From Desmodus rotundus (Eukaryota; Chordata; Mammalia; Chiroptera; Phyllostomidae), in assembly GCF_022682495.2 (NCBI RefSeq), contig NC_071397.1, forward strand, positions 13,793,082-13,857,081: a stretch of 64,000 bases of DNA, written 5' to 3'. Position numbers and translations under genes: made by a program. This document shows positions 1-11,654 of this stretch, in pieces. The number at the start of each line of letters is the position of its first letter. Positions within the stretch are counted from its first letter, which is position 1. The notes under the pieces are model-generated. The model was given only the letters and a program-made list of their open reading frames with translations, was not told the DNA's origin and searched no databases.

Positions 1-1879
1 TAACACACCTGTCTCAGATAGTGAGGTAGTACTCCAGCTGCTGGGAAAGTTAGTAAGTTCGTTACTAAGTGATTGAGAAAAGTGGTGACACATCTGTAAC
101 TGTCTCATATTGCAAGGAAAGTAAGCTAGGAGTTACCCCCTGACACTGAGAGGGCTGCCAGGAGACAGAAAGCCTCTCCTCCAGGTACCACCGATTGCTG
201 AATGTGCACTTAGCAGGCCCTTGCAGGGAACACGCATTTAGAGGTGGGGAGGCTGAGGACTTTCACAACATTTTACTCGTGGGATTCTGCTCCCACCACA
301 ATTCCAAGCATGAAACAGGTAATGCTTCCAGTTTGAGATTTAAGATGCACACAGATTCACAGCAGCTTCATCTTTGTCTCCTTCCACCAGGCATTCAAAA
401 TCTTTTCCAAAGCACATCTGATTTGTAGACAAGTGTGAAGGCAACTAGAATCAGTCTGTTGATAATTGGAGTGATAAGGATAGTTTCACATTGCTTACTT
501 TACTTAATTAAGGTTTATACTTATTTTTATACACTTTTTTTCTGGATCCCTTTATTCTCACCTCCAACCTCCAGCTAAGGCCCTCTCTCTCTCTCTCTGC
601 AATTTGTGCAGAGTATAATTCTGTGAGTTGTCTAGACTTGCCTATAAATGTACATGATGAACTTACTCATTCTCAATTACCAGCATGGGCGGTCCCTGCC
701 TTCCCCCAAATTATCACATTACATTAACAGTACTGAGACTGCAGTCCAACTGGGCACTATCAGAATAAAGCTGGTTGTTTCTCTTTCACCTTTTATCACA
801 GGGGCAACTTTTGTCCCCACCAACACTTAGGGGAACACATCTGCATGCTCGTTCTAGCTCGCCCATTCATGGTGGTGTACCTTTCTCAGGCATCATTAGC
901 ATATTTGCTGAGGATTAGCTCTAGTTCAGAATAAGGAGCTCAGCTACATCATATGTCTAAAGTAAAATAATCGATTCTACAACTTTCTGTTACAAGTCCT
1001 TGGAGAAATAGAAATGACTGATTTCGTATGAGACCTCCAGTCCTGAAAGGACGCACTCAGGCATTAGAATCAATCCTTGGCAGGTGGAAGGGTCAGTCCT
1101 GGCTCAGCCATCCTGCTGAGATCTCAAACATGTGGAGGGCTTTAACTTTTTGTGTTTACTTTGATACTCCTTGTATTTAACCTACAAATATGTTAAATTA
1201 GTCCTCTAAATATTTAGTGCTGCTTATATAATTAATAAATAGAAACTAAAATTTCGTAAGCTGAATCTCTTAAGAACCTAAAAGTTGCAAGCTTGATTCT
1301 TCTCGAATATCGATAAAATTGAGTTTTTCTTGCCAACTTCTTCCGAGTGCTTTGAGCAACATAAACTCAGATAAGGCGAACAAAAATGGCAATAGTCACA
1401 ATGTTTGTTTTTGTATATATCCTTAATTACAGAAACTAATGCTGACTTTGATTGAGTCCTCATAATATATAAATATATTTTGTGACTTCTTGGGGTATAA
1501 GAATCATTTATTTTGTGATTTCAAAATAAATCAATTCAAAAGAAAAACAATTTTGTTTTTTAATTAGTCAGGGTTGCAGTATCTGGGCTGGGTCACTGAG
1601 TGCCATGCTGGCCTCCTCCTCACAGCCCCAGGTCACTGGTCATGTCAACATGGTGGTCTGCTCTGTGCCTTCCTCTACGTGGAACCACTGGCCCCCTCTT
1701 CACTGTGCTCCGAGCAAGTGCTGTTAGTCCAATGCATTTCATCTCAGCTTCCTGTGGCTGCACGTGTCTTATTGGAGTTTTATGAGGGATTTGAGAAGTT
1801 TTGCAGATAATAGGAGAATGTGCAAATGTCAGTTTTCTTTTCAATTTCTGTTTGCTTGGGGACATTGTTTTCTTCTTAA
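1..1879. other. Single-copy non-coding stretch
   Basis: No recognised repeat, RNA gene or coding region was seen. The open frames here are under 90 codons, overlap each other on both strands and resemble no family I know. A short CT dinucleotide run lies at 583-598. The sequence is AT-rich and typical of mammalian intergenic or intronic DNA. Confidence 0.5.
583..598. repeat. (CT)n microsatellite, short
   Basis: Eight CT units in a row are visible directly. It is a simple repeat with no associated feature. Confidence 0.8.
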
Positions 1880-2160
1880 TATATTTCATTTTTAGATAAT
1901 TGTAGATTCACATGCAGTTTTAAGAACTAATACAGGGTAATCCATGTATACTTTACCCAGTTTTCTTCAATGGTAACATCTTGCAAAATTATACTCTAAC
2001 ATCACAGCCAGGATATTACCTGGATGCAGTTGAGATACAGAATATTTTGATCACAAGGATCTCATGTTGCTCTTTTAAGCCACATCCACTTAAAATAAAC
2101 CCTGGAAATCACTAATTTGTTCTTTATTTCTATAATTTTACATTTCAAGAATGTTAGTGC
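1880..2160 (-). mobile_element. Old L1 (L1M-type) 3' end, antisense
   Basis: Read on the minus strand this matches the remembered 3' untranslated region of old mammalian L1M elements. It includes the phrase 'ctgcatgtgaatctacaatt' close to the A-rich end at about 1880. There is no coding potential. The subfamily (L1ME or L1MB type) cannot be fixed by eye. It is followed at once by a sense L1 tail of another type, so the junction is a compound of two insertions. Confidence 0.6.
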
Positions 2161-2164
2161 ATGG

Positions 2165-2455
2165 AAGTGGTTAAATGGTACAAACTTCCAGTTAAACAGA
2201 GAAGCTCTGGGGATGTAATGTCACCTCATGGTGGTATTATATTGTTAATGTCTTATATCATTTAAAGATGCTGAGAGTAGATCTTAAATGTTTCCACCCC
2301 AAAAAGAAAGTGGTAATTATGTAAGGTGATGAAGGTGTTAACTAATGCTAATGTGGAAATAATTTCCCAATATATGTGTGTGTCAAATCAATACATTGTA
2401 TACCTTAAACTTATACAATGTTATATGTCAATTATATTTCAATAATTCTGGGAAA
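2165..2455 (+). mobile_element. Old L1 (L1MA/L1MB-type) 3' end, sense
   Basis: The region has the characteristic end of an ancient L1 3' untranslated region. A 'ctctggggatgtaatgt' segment is followed by 'cttatacaatgttatatgtc' and an A-rich tail near 2450. Only the last 300 bases are present and nothing is coding. The match rests on remembered consensus text, so the subfamily is uncertain. Confidence 0.65.
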
Positions 2456-2529
2456 AATGACATTAAAAAACAAAATGCAATTTTGTAAAATGTATTTTGG
2501 TGGACATGAATAATAACTAGTCACTTTTA

Positions 2530-3262
2530 TAATGTCCATCATCAATAAATCAACAAACAACAAGTGCTGGTGAGGATGTGGAGCAAAGGGAACCCCAGTG
2601 CACTGCTGGTGGGAATGCAGACTGGTGCAGCCACTGTGGAAAGCAGTATGGAGTTTCCTCAAAAAACTAAAAATAGAACTGCCTTTTGACCTGGCAATTC
2701 CACTCTGGGAATATACCCTAAGAATCCTGAAACACCAATTCAAAGGAACTTATGGACCTCATGTTCATAGTAGTGCTATTTACAATAGCCATGTGCTGGA
2801 AACAGCCTAAGTTCCCATCAGTAAATGAGTGGATCAAAAAATGGTGGTACATTTACATGGTGCAATAGTATTTAGCAGAAAGAAAGAAGGAACTCTCACC
2901 TTCTGCGACAGCATGAATGGAACTGGAGAATATTATGCTAAGTGAAATAAGCCAGTTGGTGAAATAAAAATATCATATGATCTCACTTATAAGAGGAGTC
3001 AAATGAACAAAATAAACTAATGAGCAAAATAGAACCAGAGGCATGGAAACATGGAAGACTGATGGCACCCAGAGGGGAAGGGGGGTAATAATGGTGGAAA
3101 GAAGGGGAAGGGACTAGTCAAAGAGCATGTATGAATGACCCAGGGACATGGACGATGGTGTGGGGATGGACTGTGGGAGTGGGAAGTGGGCTGGTCAGAG
3201 GAGGGCAGCAAGGGAAAAATTGGGACAACTGTAATAGAATAATAATAACAAATTTTTAAAAA
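2530..3262 (+). mobile_element. 5'-truncated L1, 3' end of ORF2 plus 3' UTR
   Basis: This is the terminal part of a bat-like L1 in sense orientation. Around 2575-2640 it encodes the ORF2 C-terminal zinc-knuckle region (the peptide [13 protein letters not shown] is visible from 2601), followed by the conserved 'PFD.AIPL' segment. A G-rich 3' untranslated region follows, then an A-rich tail at about 3245-3262. The reading frame decays by substitutions, for example the usual LLGIYP is altered. No clear target-site duplication was found. The copy is dead but keeps the zinc-knuckle block that two copies further right have lost. Confidence 0.85.
2555..3010 (+). pseudogene. L1 ORF2 C-terminal fragment (decayed)
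   Basis: This is the remnant of the reverse-transcriptase polyprotein C-terminus inside the 2530-3262 L1. The longest uninterrupted piece starts at 2598 (70 codons) and begins in the cysteine-histidine knuckle. Frameshifts and stops separate it from the following 'MLSEISQL'-type end near 2937-2960. It cannot produce a functional protein because the endonuclease and reverse-transcriptase domains are absent through 5' truncation. Confidence 0.75.
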
Positions 3263-6200
3263 GGTAGAATTTTTATTGCCAATTTAGTGAGATAAAATGC
3301 ATAACAAAGAAACTCAGGAGAAAATACAATTAACTGTAATATTTCCTCCTTGCTTTAAATTGTAGGGACTAACTAATCAAGGTGAAATGAATGTCTGCAA
3401 AGAAGTGGCTTTTCACACAACATTGAATTATCTTAACATTTAGTACGATCACAACGAAGAGTGTTGTGGTTGCCAATAAGCAAAAGGAACTCACCTTTCC
3501 ACATCTTCTGAGAGTTAAGCAAAAGGTACGTTCCCTGCCTGAAAGTCGTGAACAGTGGCTCTGGTGGGGCGATCACCGAACTGAGAAGCAGAGCACCTGC
3601 GTTTGTGGATAACAATAATGAGCCATACGTATGACCATAGGCTCATCATTCTACTAATCCATTTATTGGAGAGAAAATTAGATCAGATGAACTCTAAATA
3701 TGTGTTAGTTCAATGCAGAGTTTGGGTTAAATTTTCATTATGGTGGGTAAAGGAGATAAATCTGTCATTGATCAAAATGCAGCAAAAAGTCAATAATTAA
3801 ATTAATTTAGTTTTAAAAAATCAATGTGCAAAGATATGAAGAAGGAACCTGTTCTATCTCCTGTCTTTGGGCAGTAGAGCAACTATATAAAGTGGGTAGG
3901 TAAGGACCCACTTATCTAGAGGTAAGGACCTCCATTCCAGCATCTTACCTGACACAGTCCCGTGAAAATAGTGCATTCATAGGATTCGCCCAGTGGACTA
4001 ATAGATATTCACTGTTTCTTCTGGACTGTCAGTCATCCCAGGAACCAGGGAAAGTTTACTGTTGTCTTCCCTGCTTGGCACACTGTTAGATTTACAGTAT
4101 GCACTCAATATATTTATCTTGACAAGTGAAATAGTACAAGGGATAGTTGGGTTGTTCATGGGATTATAAACTGTTTGTATTAAAACGGCCCTTATCCATC
4201 ATGCAGCTATTTATCTATGTCATCTAATAACTCTCAGCCTTGACTGCTAATAGCAAAAGTGGGAGAGCTTTTAAAACATAAGGTGCCTACAACCCACCCC
4301 CGTAGTGTTTGATGTTATTGATTTGGAATGGGGCCTAGCATAGTGTTTTATAAAAGCTTTCCAGGTGACTTGGGTAGGGCTGGAAAAAAACTAGATCTTG
4401 CTCAATTCCATCATTGTACAAGGAGCCAGTGACAGACAGTTCAGGAAGTCAGTCTGTGCATGCTCACGTCAGCAGAGCAGGGACCTGAAGAAAACAGTGG
4501 CGTTAGGCAAGGCTGTTTGCAATAGAGCCTATTGTGAAACAGCTTGTTGGTGGCACCCTCCACCGCCAAAAGTCCTGTTAGTACCGCGCCTTTAGATTGT
4601 CTATTGAGTACAGTCGCCCAGCAAAGACGAATTACTCCCTGTGGCGGAAGACCCTTGGGGGCCAGGGGAGCTGGTTGGCAAAGTGAGATGGGAGGTTATT
4701 TCTAGCCTCTGTCAAAGCAGGAGATTCTGCCAAAAAGCCTTTGCCCTCTTCTAGCCTCATTTAAACAAAAAATTTGGAAGACTGTAGGAGGAGAGGAAGT
4801 AATGGAGAGAGGTGGCAAGCTTACTTGTCTAACTACACTTATTTTTTGCCTTCATGAAAAGTGAAATATTCAACACTTTTTTTTTGCCAATGGTGGTTCT
4901 GTACACATATGAGCAAGTTATTTTAGTATTTTGAAGGACTAGGTGTTTAGCTTCACGACTCTTGCTTTTGTCTGTTTTGTTCACTGTGGTCCTACTTGGT
5001 ACCAAGTAGATGTCAGATAATACAGGCTGAGTTTGAACGGTGGGAAGATGATGGACTTTGGCATTACACAGATCTGGGTTCAGAATTGAGCTCTCGCCCC
5101 TTACCACCGGTAACCGTTAATAGCACTCATTATGCTATCAAGGGGTTGTTCCTGCTCCGTGGTATTGTATATTATGGGGGATTACGGTAGACACAGGGAG
5201 CACTGCTTACACCCCACCTCAGAAAAGGACTCCTTGCCCAGCTACCAGGGAAGTGGTTCATCGACAGCCTCTAGTAGTTAATATTCTTAAGGTCTGCTTG
5301 AATTTTCTGGCCATTTCACACTGTTCTTGGGGATGGCCCCTGGCTAATGAATGAGCAAGGAGGTGATAAAAGAGCCTCACCGTTTATCCCGATGCATGAC
5401 TTCTCCAACAGGCAGGGTTTACTCTAGAACTCCAGTTGGTCTCCAGGGAGACTGTCTCATGTACATTGCAGTCTGATGGCTCCTCCCAGCAGGGAACTCC
5501 CCACGTTCTTCTGCTCCTGAGTAGGTCACACTCATCTTTGAGCTCTCAGGTCAAGTATCAGTCTGTCAGGAAAACCTTCCTGACCAGGTCCAGTTTCCCT
5601 ACTAAAAACTCCCATCAACTTTCTCTTAGTTAAATTTTATTTTTGCAATTATTTGATTGTGTTTTCTACGTTAGTATGCAAATGCCATTGTGTTTAGTTT
5701 TGCTCACTATTGTTTTGCCTTGGCCTAGCTCAGTGGGTGATAGCTCTTAAAATAATCAGTAAACATTTGCTGGGTTGAAGGTATAGATATTATAAGGAAT
5801 TTTGAGCTATAACTCTGTATACTAATTAGTTATTAAAGGTTTGGTGTTTAGAGTGAAATATTTCAAAACTTTTAGGACTAGAGACTTACCACTAAGGCAA
5901 AAGATTATTGAGAGGCTGAGATGATGAGGAATTTTGATAGGACTTGGTAGGAATGAGGGAAAGGGAATGGAAACATGGAAAATTGCAGAGGAAGATATAT
6001 CAGAGCTTAGTGAGTGCTGAATGTGAGAGGCGAAATGTTTTATTCTAAAAATATGATAAATTCTGAAGTTACTGAGAATGGAGCTTTCTCCCTGACAAGC
6101 TTTAGCCACCTACGGGATTTTAATCATCCTGGCATCCTTGGTGGTGCTGGAAATAGCCAGAGAACCAGGGCAGTCTAACTTTTGCTTTTGTTGCTCAAGG

Positions 6201-7580
6201 CTACATCTAGCAACTTAATTATTCCTTCAAAACAGGGCAGACATTTCCTTACTTGGTGATTTTAATGAAAATAGGTCATCTTAAAGGTATCATGTGCTTC
6301 TCTTCTAAAAGTTAAGAACAGGGCAGGTAGTAAGTTATCTGTTACATTCTACACTGATATACTTAATCAAGCACAGGATGTATTATTTTGTGTTTTCATC
6401 ATGGAACTTAAAACTTCTCTAAAGAAATACAAAATGCTGAAACTCCTGAAAAAGGACGGTCATTTCATTGGGGAGGCCTGGAGTTAATCACTGATTTTCA
6501 CACTAAAAGGTCAGCCTGCACCTCACTGTCCAGGGACTCACTTCTTCCCACTCGGAGCTTTTTAAACTTTTCCCTCACAGAAGGGCCTAGAGGTGAGGAA
6601 AGTGTGACCTTCTTGAGAGAAGAAGCCATGCTTTATTTCTCTTTGTGCTGTTAAATAGCTGAAAAGTAGTAAATGTTCAAGGAAGGAAGATAGAAGGGAT
6701 GGAATAAAATCCAGTATAGGAAAAGGTATAGGGAAATGTAAAGATACCATGAATAGAAAAGAAGAAGAAAATAAACTGGAGAGAGAATGCTGTGGAAGAA
6801 GAAATAATTTTTCTCTTTTTGGTATGAATAGTGAACTTGTAAAAGGGAGAAGAGGGAACACTGGGGCGTCAGAGAGGAAGACAGCGGAGTAGAGGGAGAT
6901 GAGTGAGGAAGAGCGTATGGCCCCTGGGTTATGTTTACGTGTCTGGTTTGGGTGAACCTGACACTCACATCTACTAGGCTTAGTGTGTAACCAACAGTCA
7001 TCTCTACAGGCACTACATGCAATTAGCTACTCATGTGGCATTTGGTATCTACTTATGCTACATTTAAAGAAAAAGAACCTGAGCGATGCACATTGCACTA
7101 GTTCATTGGCAGGGTACCGTTTTATCCAGAATTCAGTGGTTGAGTCCTCTGTAGAACATCATAGTAAATGTGCATACAAACTGAAATGTCTGAAAACTTA
7201 CCAGTATCTGAGGGGGCCATTTCCATTTTTGGAAAGCTTGGTTAAAAATGTCTTCTGATTGAACAGCCCTCTGCTTCCTTATTATTCGCACTCATTTCTT
7301 TACATTCTACCGCTTGGGCCCACACAGAACACATTTATCTCTTTTCCATGTCTATTTTGCCTATGTCTTTTCTTCTCTCAATTTTTGTCAAATGTTTTTC
7401 ATACCATATGGACCCATAACATCCTGGTCACTCTTTGGAAACTTTGTGATCTTAGTCAGGAGCTTATGATAGTTTTAAATTCTTAGGTTTTTGTTATGCC
7501 AACATCAGTACAGGAGACTTCAACACGCAGTGTTTACACCTGAAACCCTAGGGTAAACTCCAGTTGGTGTGCCCAATACT
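3263..7580. other. Single-copy non-coding stretch
   Basis: No gene was recognised in these 4.3 kb. Short pieces resemble tails of ancient MIR or L2 elements: 4080-4130 and 5725-5785, the latter containing 'cagtaaacatttgctgg'. These are too decayed to delimit. Overlapping open frames at 6562-7022 on the minus strand are two frames of the same AT-rich sequence and show no family resemblance. Confidence 0.45.
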
Positions 7581-8161
7581 TCCCAAAACCCAAATTCAAA
7601 ACCTCAGAGTTTGGAGCAGAGAAAGGTTTATTGATTGAGAAGGCACCAACTGAGAAGACAGGAGACTTAGAAATGCCTCAAATTCAACTTACTCATTGGA
7701 CTGAATTTGGGTTTTTAAGCACCAAAAGAGGAATGGGAAAGGGGGATTTAGGGTAAATTTCCGTGGTTTCCAGTTCTCTGATGAGATCTCAACCTTTAGA
7801 CTTGAAGACGCCAATGGATTTTCACACGCATTTGGGGGTGGTCTTGGTTCTCATTCTTTTCTGCAAAGCAAACCTATAAATCATTGCTTCACTATCCTTT
7901 TTTCTTTGTGTTTTTTTAAATGAGGAAAGACAAAGAGTATATGTTAAAATGTTATCTATAGTTTCTGTAAGCTCGTTGAGTGACAGGTCAGATGTTGTTG
8001 ATTCAAGAACATGTTGCAAACTTATTGAGTCTCTGGTTAAGATCTTAAGCAACTTCTTGTTACAACAGAACAAACATTAAAAAGTTAAGATTCTACTTGT
8101 CCTAAAGCAGACTGGTAGGGGCAATCAAAGGAGAGGGCTCAGCTGTAGGAGCATGGTTACA
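7581..8161 (-). mobile_element. Solo LTR of an endogenous retrovirus, antisense
   Basis: A 581-bp block is flanked by the 5-bp repeat 'atact' (7576-7580 and 8162-8166), inside a longer shared string 'caatacttcc'. On the minus strand it starts TGTAACC. It carries a poly(A) signal AATAAACC at about 7636-7629, roughly 50 bp before its 3' end, followed by the pyrimidine-rich 'tttctctgctcc' typical of LTRs. The 3' end reads GGGA rather than the expected CA, presumably by mutation. No internal retroviral genes are present, so it is a solo LTR. The family is not identified. A 5-bp duplication would suit ERVL or ERV3 types. Confidence 0.6.
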
Positions 8162-8269
8162 ATACTTCCTTCAAAACAAATTGCTATGCTATAACTTTCT
8201 CCTATATTTGTAAGCAAAATAACAAACACAGCCTTCCTTTGCTCTTTATTAAAATATCAATACTTTTGT

Positions 8270-8506
8270 ACTGGCTGGGTGTCTCAGTGGTTTGGAGCAT
8301 TGTCCTGTAAACCAAAAGATTGTGGGTTCTATTGTTGGTCAGGGCATATACCTAGGTTGTGGGTTCTAGTCAGTCAGGGCACATACCTAGGTTGCAGGTT
8401 TGATCCCCCATTGGGGCGCTTATGGGAGGCAACTGATCAATCTCTCTCCCTTCCTCTTTCTCTAAAATCAATGAACATATCCTCAGGTGAAAAAAAAAAT
8501 ATATAT
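8270..8506 (+). mobile_element. Ves-type tRNA-derived SINE, sense
   Basis: The element starts 'ctggctgggtgtctcagtgg', which resembles the tRNA A-box region. It contains a B-box-like 'ggtttgatcccc' near 8398-8409. The middle carries a partial internal duplication: 'cagggcatatacctaggttg' is repeated with changes 45 bases later. It ends in a 9-A tail at about 8490-8499. This layout is that of Ves SINEs of bats, which are transcribed by RNA polymerase III and moved by L1. The open frame across it (8279-8530) is not a gene. Confidence 0.85.
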
Positions 8507-9126
8507 ACACATTTGAATGATGCGATTTAACTCAAACTCCAAATAGGAAGACTATCTTTATTTTAGTTGTTAAAACTATAGGGATCTCATGTCTCTATTT
8601 GGAATAATCAAAGGCATATGTGTAGTCTGTGAAATAAAACATTGAATATATCATGCCTTTAACTACTTATATAATACAACTCACTAAAACTGAGATGGAG
8701 GAAGAATAACCCTGAGAAATGGGAATAACATGATTTGTTAATTTTGAATGAGAGGTGGGTTGGGAATTGGTAAGCACTTGTTTTAATCCCTTGTTTTTCA
8801 AATATTTATGCTACCAAATACGAAATCAAGAAGACTAAAATATTATTGAAGCTATACGACTATTTTGCTAGAAAAGCCATTGATTTTACCCACAGTACAA
8901 TCTTACTGTTATAATGCCTTATCACAGAAAACTAAATAAAAATACAAACTAAAAATACAAACTAAAAACAATTAATTAGAAAAATATATTTTTCTAATTC
9001 ATTATTCTCTTCTCTGATGGCTATTTTCTACTTTACAGACAGAATTGCAATGTATAAAAAATTAAAAATTAATTATTACAAATTAATTATCAAATGGCTA
9101 AAGTATTTTTGGAGAGAAGTGACAAC
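8507..9126. other. AT-rich non-coding stretch
   Basis: No repeat family or gene was recognised. Around 8935-9000 the sequence has direct copies of 'aaaatacaaactaaaaa' and a local AT inverted repeat ('gaaaaatatatttttc'). Confidence 0.45.
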
Positions 9127-9137
9127 TGGTTTTATTC

Positions 9138-9233
9138 ATTTTTTAAAAGTTTATTTTTATTGTATTGTTTCCATTACCTTTTATCTCCCTTATTCCCTCT
9201 TCCACCTCAACCCATCCAACTTACCCATAATCA
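9138..9233 (-). mobile_element. Extremely 5'-truncated L1 (96 bp), antisense
   Basis: Only the last part of an L1 3' untranslated region is present. The T-rich start (the antisense A tail) leads into a C-rich segment like those of the other bat L1 tails in the window. It is bounded by a perfect 11-bp target-site duplication 'tggttttattc' at 9127-9137 and 9234-9244. The duplication shows directly that this is one complete, very short retrotransposition event. Confidence 0.75.
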
Positions 9234-9349
9234 TGGTTTTATTCTTATTACTTCTGTAAGATAACTGGGGAAAGAAATCAAAGAAATACAACAGGGACCA
9301 AACTTTTTGTTTTATTGTTGTGTTCACAGCTTTTTGCTACTTTTTAAAA

Positions 9350-9500
9350 TCTATTTTCTACTTTATTAAAGTACAATTTACATACAGTAAAATCCACCTC
9401 TTTTAATTGCATAGTTCATTATGTTTGAGGAATATAAACACCCATGCAATAATACCGTTAAGATACCACACGTTTCCCTCAAACTAAAAATTTTCAAGCA
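9350..9500 (-). mobile_element. Old L1M 3' end, antisense
   Basis: The text 'agtacaatttacatacagta' and 'caataataccgttaagatac' matches the remembered antisense form of old L1M 3' untranslated regions ('...taaattgtac...'). It is short, decayed and non-coding. Confidence 0.55.
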
Positions 9501-9868
9501 AGGGCCAACATTTTTGAGAGAGGATTATGATTTCATATTTGTTAAGTGGGCAATTATTTGAAAAAGTAAAGTTCAGAGGATGTGCTTACCAGTGTCCAAA
9601 GTACCTTTCCTACAAAATTTCTAAATATTTTAACAAGAATGAGTGCTTGGCGGATCTGAGTCTGCTAATGTCAGCAGGACCCTGGAGACTTCCAGACTAA
9701 ATGCGTGTGGCCAGAGTCACCCTTCTGTTGCTGTAAAATAAGACACAGTCCCTACCAAAGCAAATGTTGTATATTAACACTGAATTGCAGGCACTAATAG
9801 ATATTATCCTAACAATCGTAAGCCAACATTGAACAAAGTTTATCCACTTTCCAAGAGGAATAAACTGG

Positions 9869-10611
9869 TGTGAAGAGATACACCAGTAGAGAAACGTAGG
9901 GGCTCTAAGTTTTTATTGGGTGATAAAGGGGGTGGGGAATGCAGCTGGGCAGTCGTGACAATCAGTTGTAAATCAGGAGGTTTCAGGCTGTTGTGCAGGG
10001 TTCAGATTGTTTTGCTGTTATTTTGGGGTTCAGGGTCTGGGCGCTCCTGTCTGGTACGCCCTGTTTGCGTAAGTCTTGAAAACACCTGTGTGGGGGCACT
10101 TTTAGTAATTTTTCAAGTCCTGAGAATAAGGGCTCAGAGAAACAACAGTTAATTGTGCCTGACAGGCTCAAGGAAAGTGAGATAGCTAGCACTGGGAAAG
10201 AGGGCCTGAAAGAGGCCTTTTTGTCCTTTCAGGAGACGCATAGTTAGGTAGCAACCTAAACCGTTTCCAACGAGACAAAGGAGAAGCTGTCTTTTATAGT
10301 GAAAGTTCCTGCTCAGGTTCCTAATTAGGTCCATTTTATGTAAATGAGGTATTCAAATAATGTAGTTCTGATTGGATGGGGCAGGTCTCAGTTCATTGGT
10401 AGGAAGACAAAACCAGGGTTTCTCTGCAGTTGTTGATGTAGACAGCATTAACAAGCGGGCGTAGTCTGGGAAGCTGAGAGTTCAGTCTGAATATGGGAAG
10501 ATCCTCTGTCAGCAAATGGCCACTGGGCTCTTATTATTTATAAAATTTGCGCCCTTGGTTAACTAGGTGGAGTCCATCTCAGCAGATAAATTCTTTCTCA
10601 GGTTCTACACA
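9869..10611 (-). mobile_element. Probable solo LTR, antisense, boundaries uncertain
   Basis: On the minus strand the order is that of an ERV promoter. Two CCAAT motifs occur (about 10402-10396 and 10374-10368), then a TATAAAAG box at about 10298-10291, and an AATAAAAA signal at about 9918-9911. The outer ends TGTGAAG and TCTACACA are an imperfect TG...CA pair. No matching short target duplication was found at these ends, so the limits are provisional. The long gap between TATA box and poly(A) signal is unusual. The family is unknown; the CCAAT pair suggests an ERV1 type. Confidence 0.5.
10285..10410 (-). promoter_or_regulatory. LTR promoter block (two CCAAT motifs and TATAAAAG)
   Basis: Two CCAAT motifs about 28 bp apart, with a TATAAAAG box roughly 70 bp downstream, lie on the minus strand inside the putative LTR. 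This spacing is typical of a retroviral U3 promoter. Whether it is active cannot be told from sequence. Confidence 0.45.
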
Positions 10612-10872
10612 TTACCAAACCTGTCAAAGGAAAATTGCGTAAGACAAAGTTCAACAGATGAGGAAGACTTTATCAAAGTAATTGCAATAGAGGAGTGAGA
10701 TTAGAAGGGAACCTGACCTTGACTCCACAGAAACAAAGGGCAGGGCAGGAGAGTTTTTTAGGTCTGGGGTGGGTAGGATGAGGGGGTGTCCTAGGCCATC
10801 TGTGTTTGCTAATTGGTCTCACCCAAAGGAAAAGTAAACTTTCTCTGATCTTCATGATTGGAAGGTAATTTT

Positions 10873-11497
10873 TTAAAAAACTGTTGTTCAAGTACAGTTT
10901 TCTGCCTTTTCCCCCACCCCAGCCCAACACCCTGGCCCTCCCTACCTCCCTCCCCTGTTTCCAGCGCCACCCCTCACCCCCTGTTATTGTTCATGTGTCC
11001 TTTATAATTGTTCCTGCAAACACTTCACCCTTTTCCCCTGAAATTCCCTCCCCTCCCCCCTCTGGTCACTGTCAGCCTGTTCTCAATTTCAGTGTCTCTG
11101 GTTATATTTTGTTTGCTTGTTTGTTTTGTTGATTAGGTTCCTGTTAAAGGTGAGATCATATGGTATTTGTCCCTCACTGCCTGGCTTATTTCGCTTAGAA
11201 TATTGCTTTCCAGTTCCATCCATGCTGTTGCAAAGGGTAGGAGTTCCTTCTTTTTTCCTGCTGCATAGAATTCCATTGTGTAAATGTACCACAGTGTTTT
11301 GATCCACTCATTTACTGATGGGCACTTAGGTTGTTTCCAGTACTTGGCTATTGTAAATTGTGCTGCTATGGACATTGGGGTGTATAGGTTCTTTTGGATT
11401 GGTGTTTCAGGATTCTTAGGGTATAATCCCAGCAGTGGAATTGCTGGGTCAAAAGTCAGTTCCATTTTTAGTTTTCTGAGGAAATTCCATAATATTT
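10873..11497 (-). mobile_element. 5'-truncated L1 with 18-bp target duplication, antisense
   Basis: This insertion is flanked by perfect 18-bp direct repeats at 10855-10872 and 11498-11515 ('tgattggaaggtaatttt'). It holds an L1 3' untranslated region (C-rich, 10885-11090) and the end of ORF2. The frame at 11133-11465 on the minus strand (110 codons) encodes the ORF2 C-terminus with the motif 'ELTFDPAIPLLGLYPKNPET' and then 'MELESNILSEISQ'. It is truncated just inside ORF2, so no catalytic domain remains. The clean duplication and long open frame suggest it is one of the younger copies here. Confidence 0.92.
11133..11465 (-). pseudogene. L1 ORF2 C-terminal fragment, open frame
   Basis: This uninterrupted 110-codon frame corresponds to the last part of L1 ORF2p downstream of the zinc knuckle. 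Visible landmarks are 'PIQKNLYTPMSIAAQFTIAK' and 'QPKCPSVNEWIKTLWYIYTM'. It starts at an internal methionine and lacks endonuclease and reverse-transcriptase domains. It is a passenger of the truncated insertion and not a gene. Confidence 0.85.
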
Positions 11498-11654
11498 TGA
11501 TTGGAAGGTAATTTTAAAACTTGGAGCAAGGCATCCACAGTTAGGCCTATTCTCCCACATACTGGGAGGAAGGGGCACTATTTTCCTTGAAGTTTCGTGA
11601 GAAAAACAGTCTCAGGATGCAAAACTAGTAAGAGGTTTTTAAAATATTTACATC

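Noticed and set aside
6562..7022. Two overlapping minus-strand frames rich in F, L and S
   Set aside because: They are two phases of one A/G-rich plus-strand tract; the hydrophobic composition follows from base composition and no domain is recognisable.
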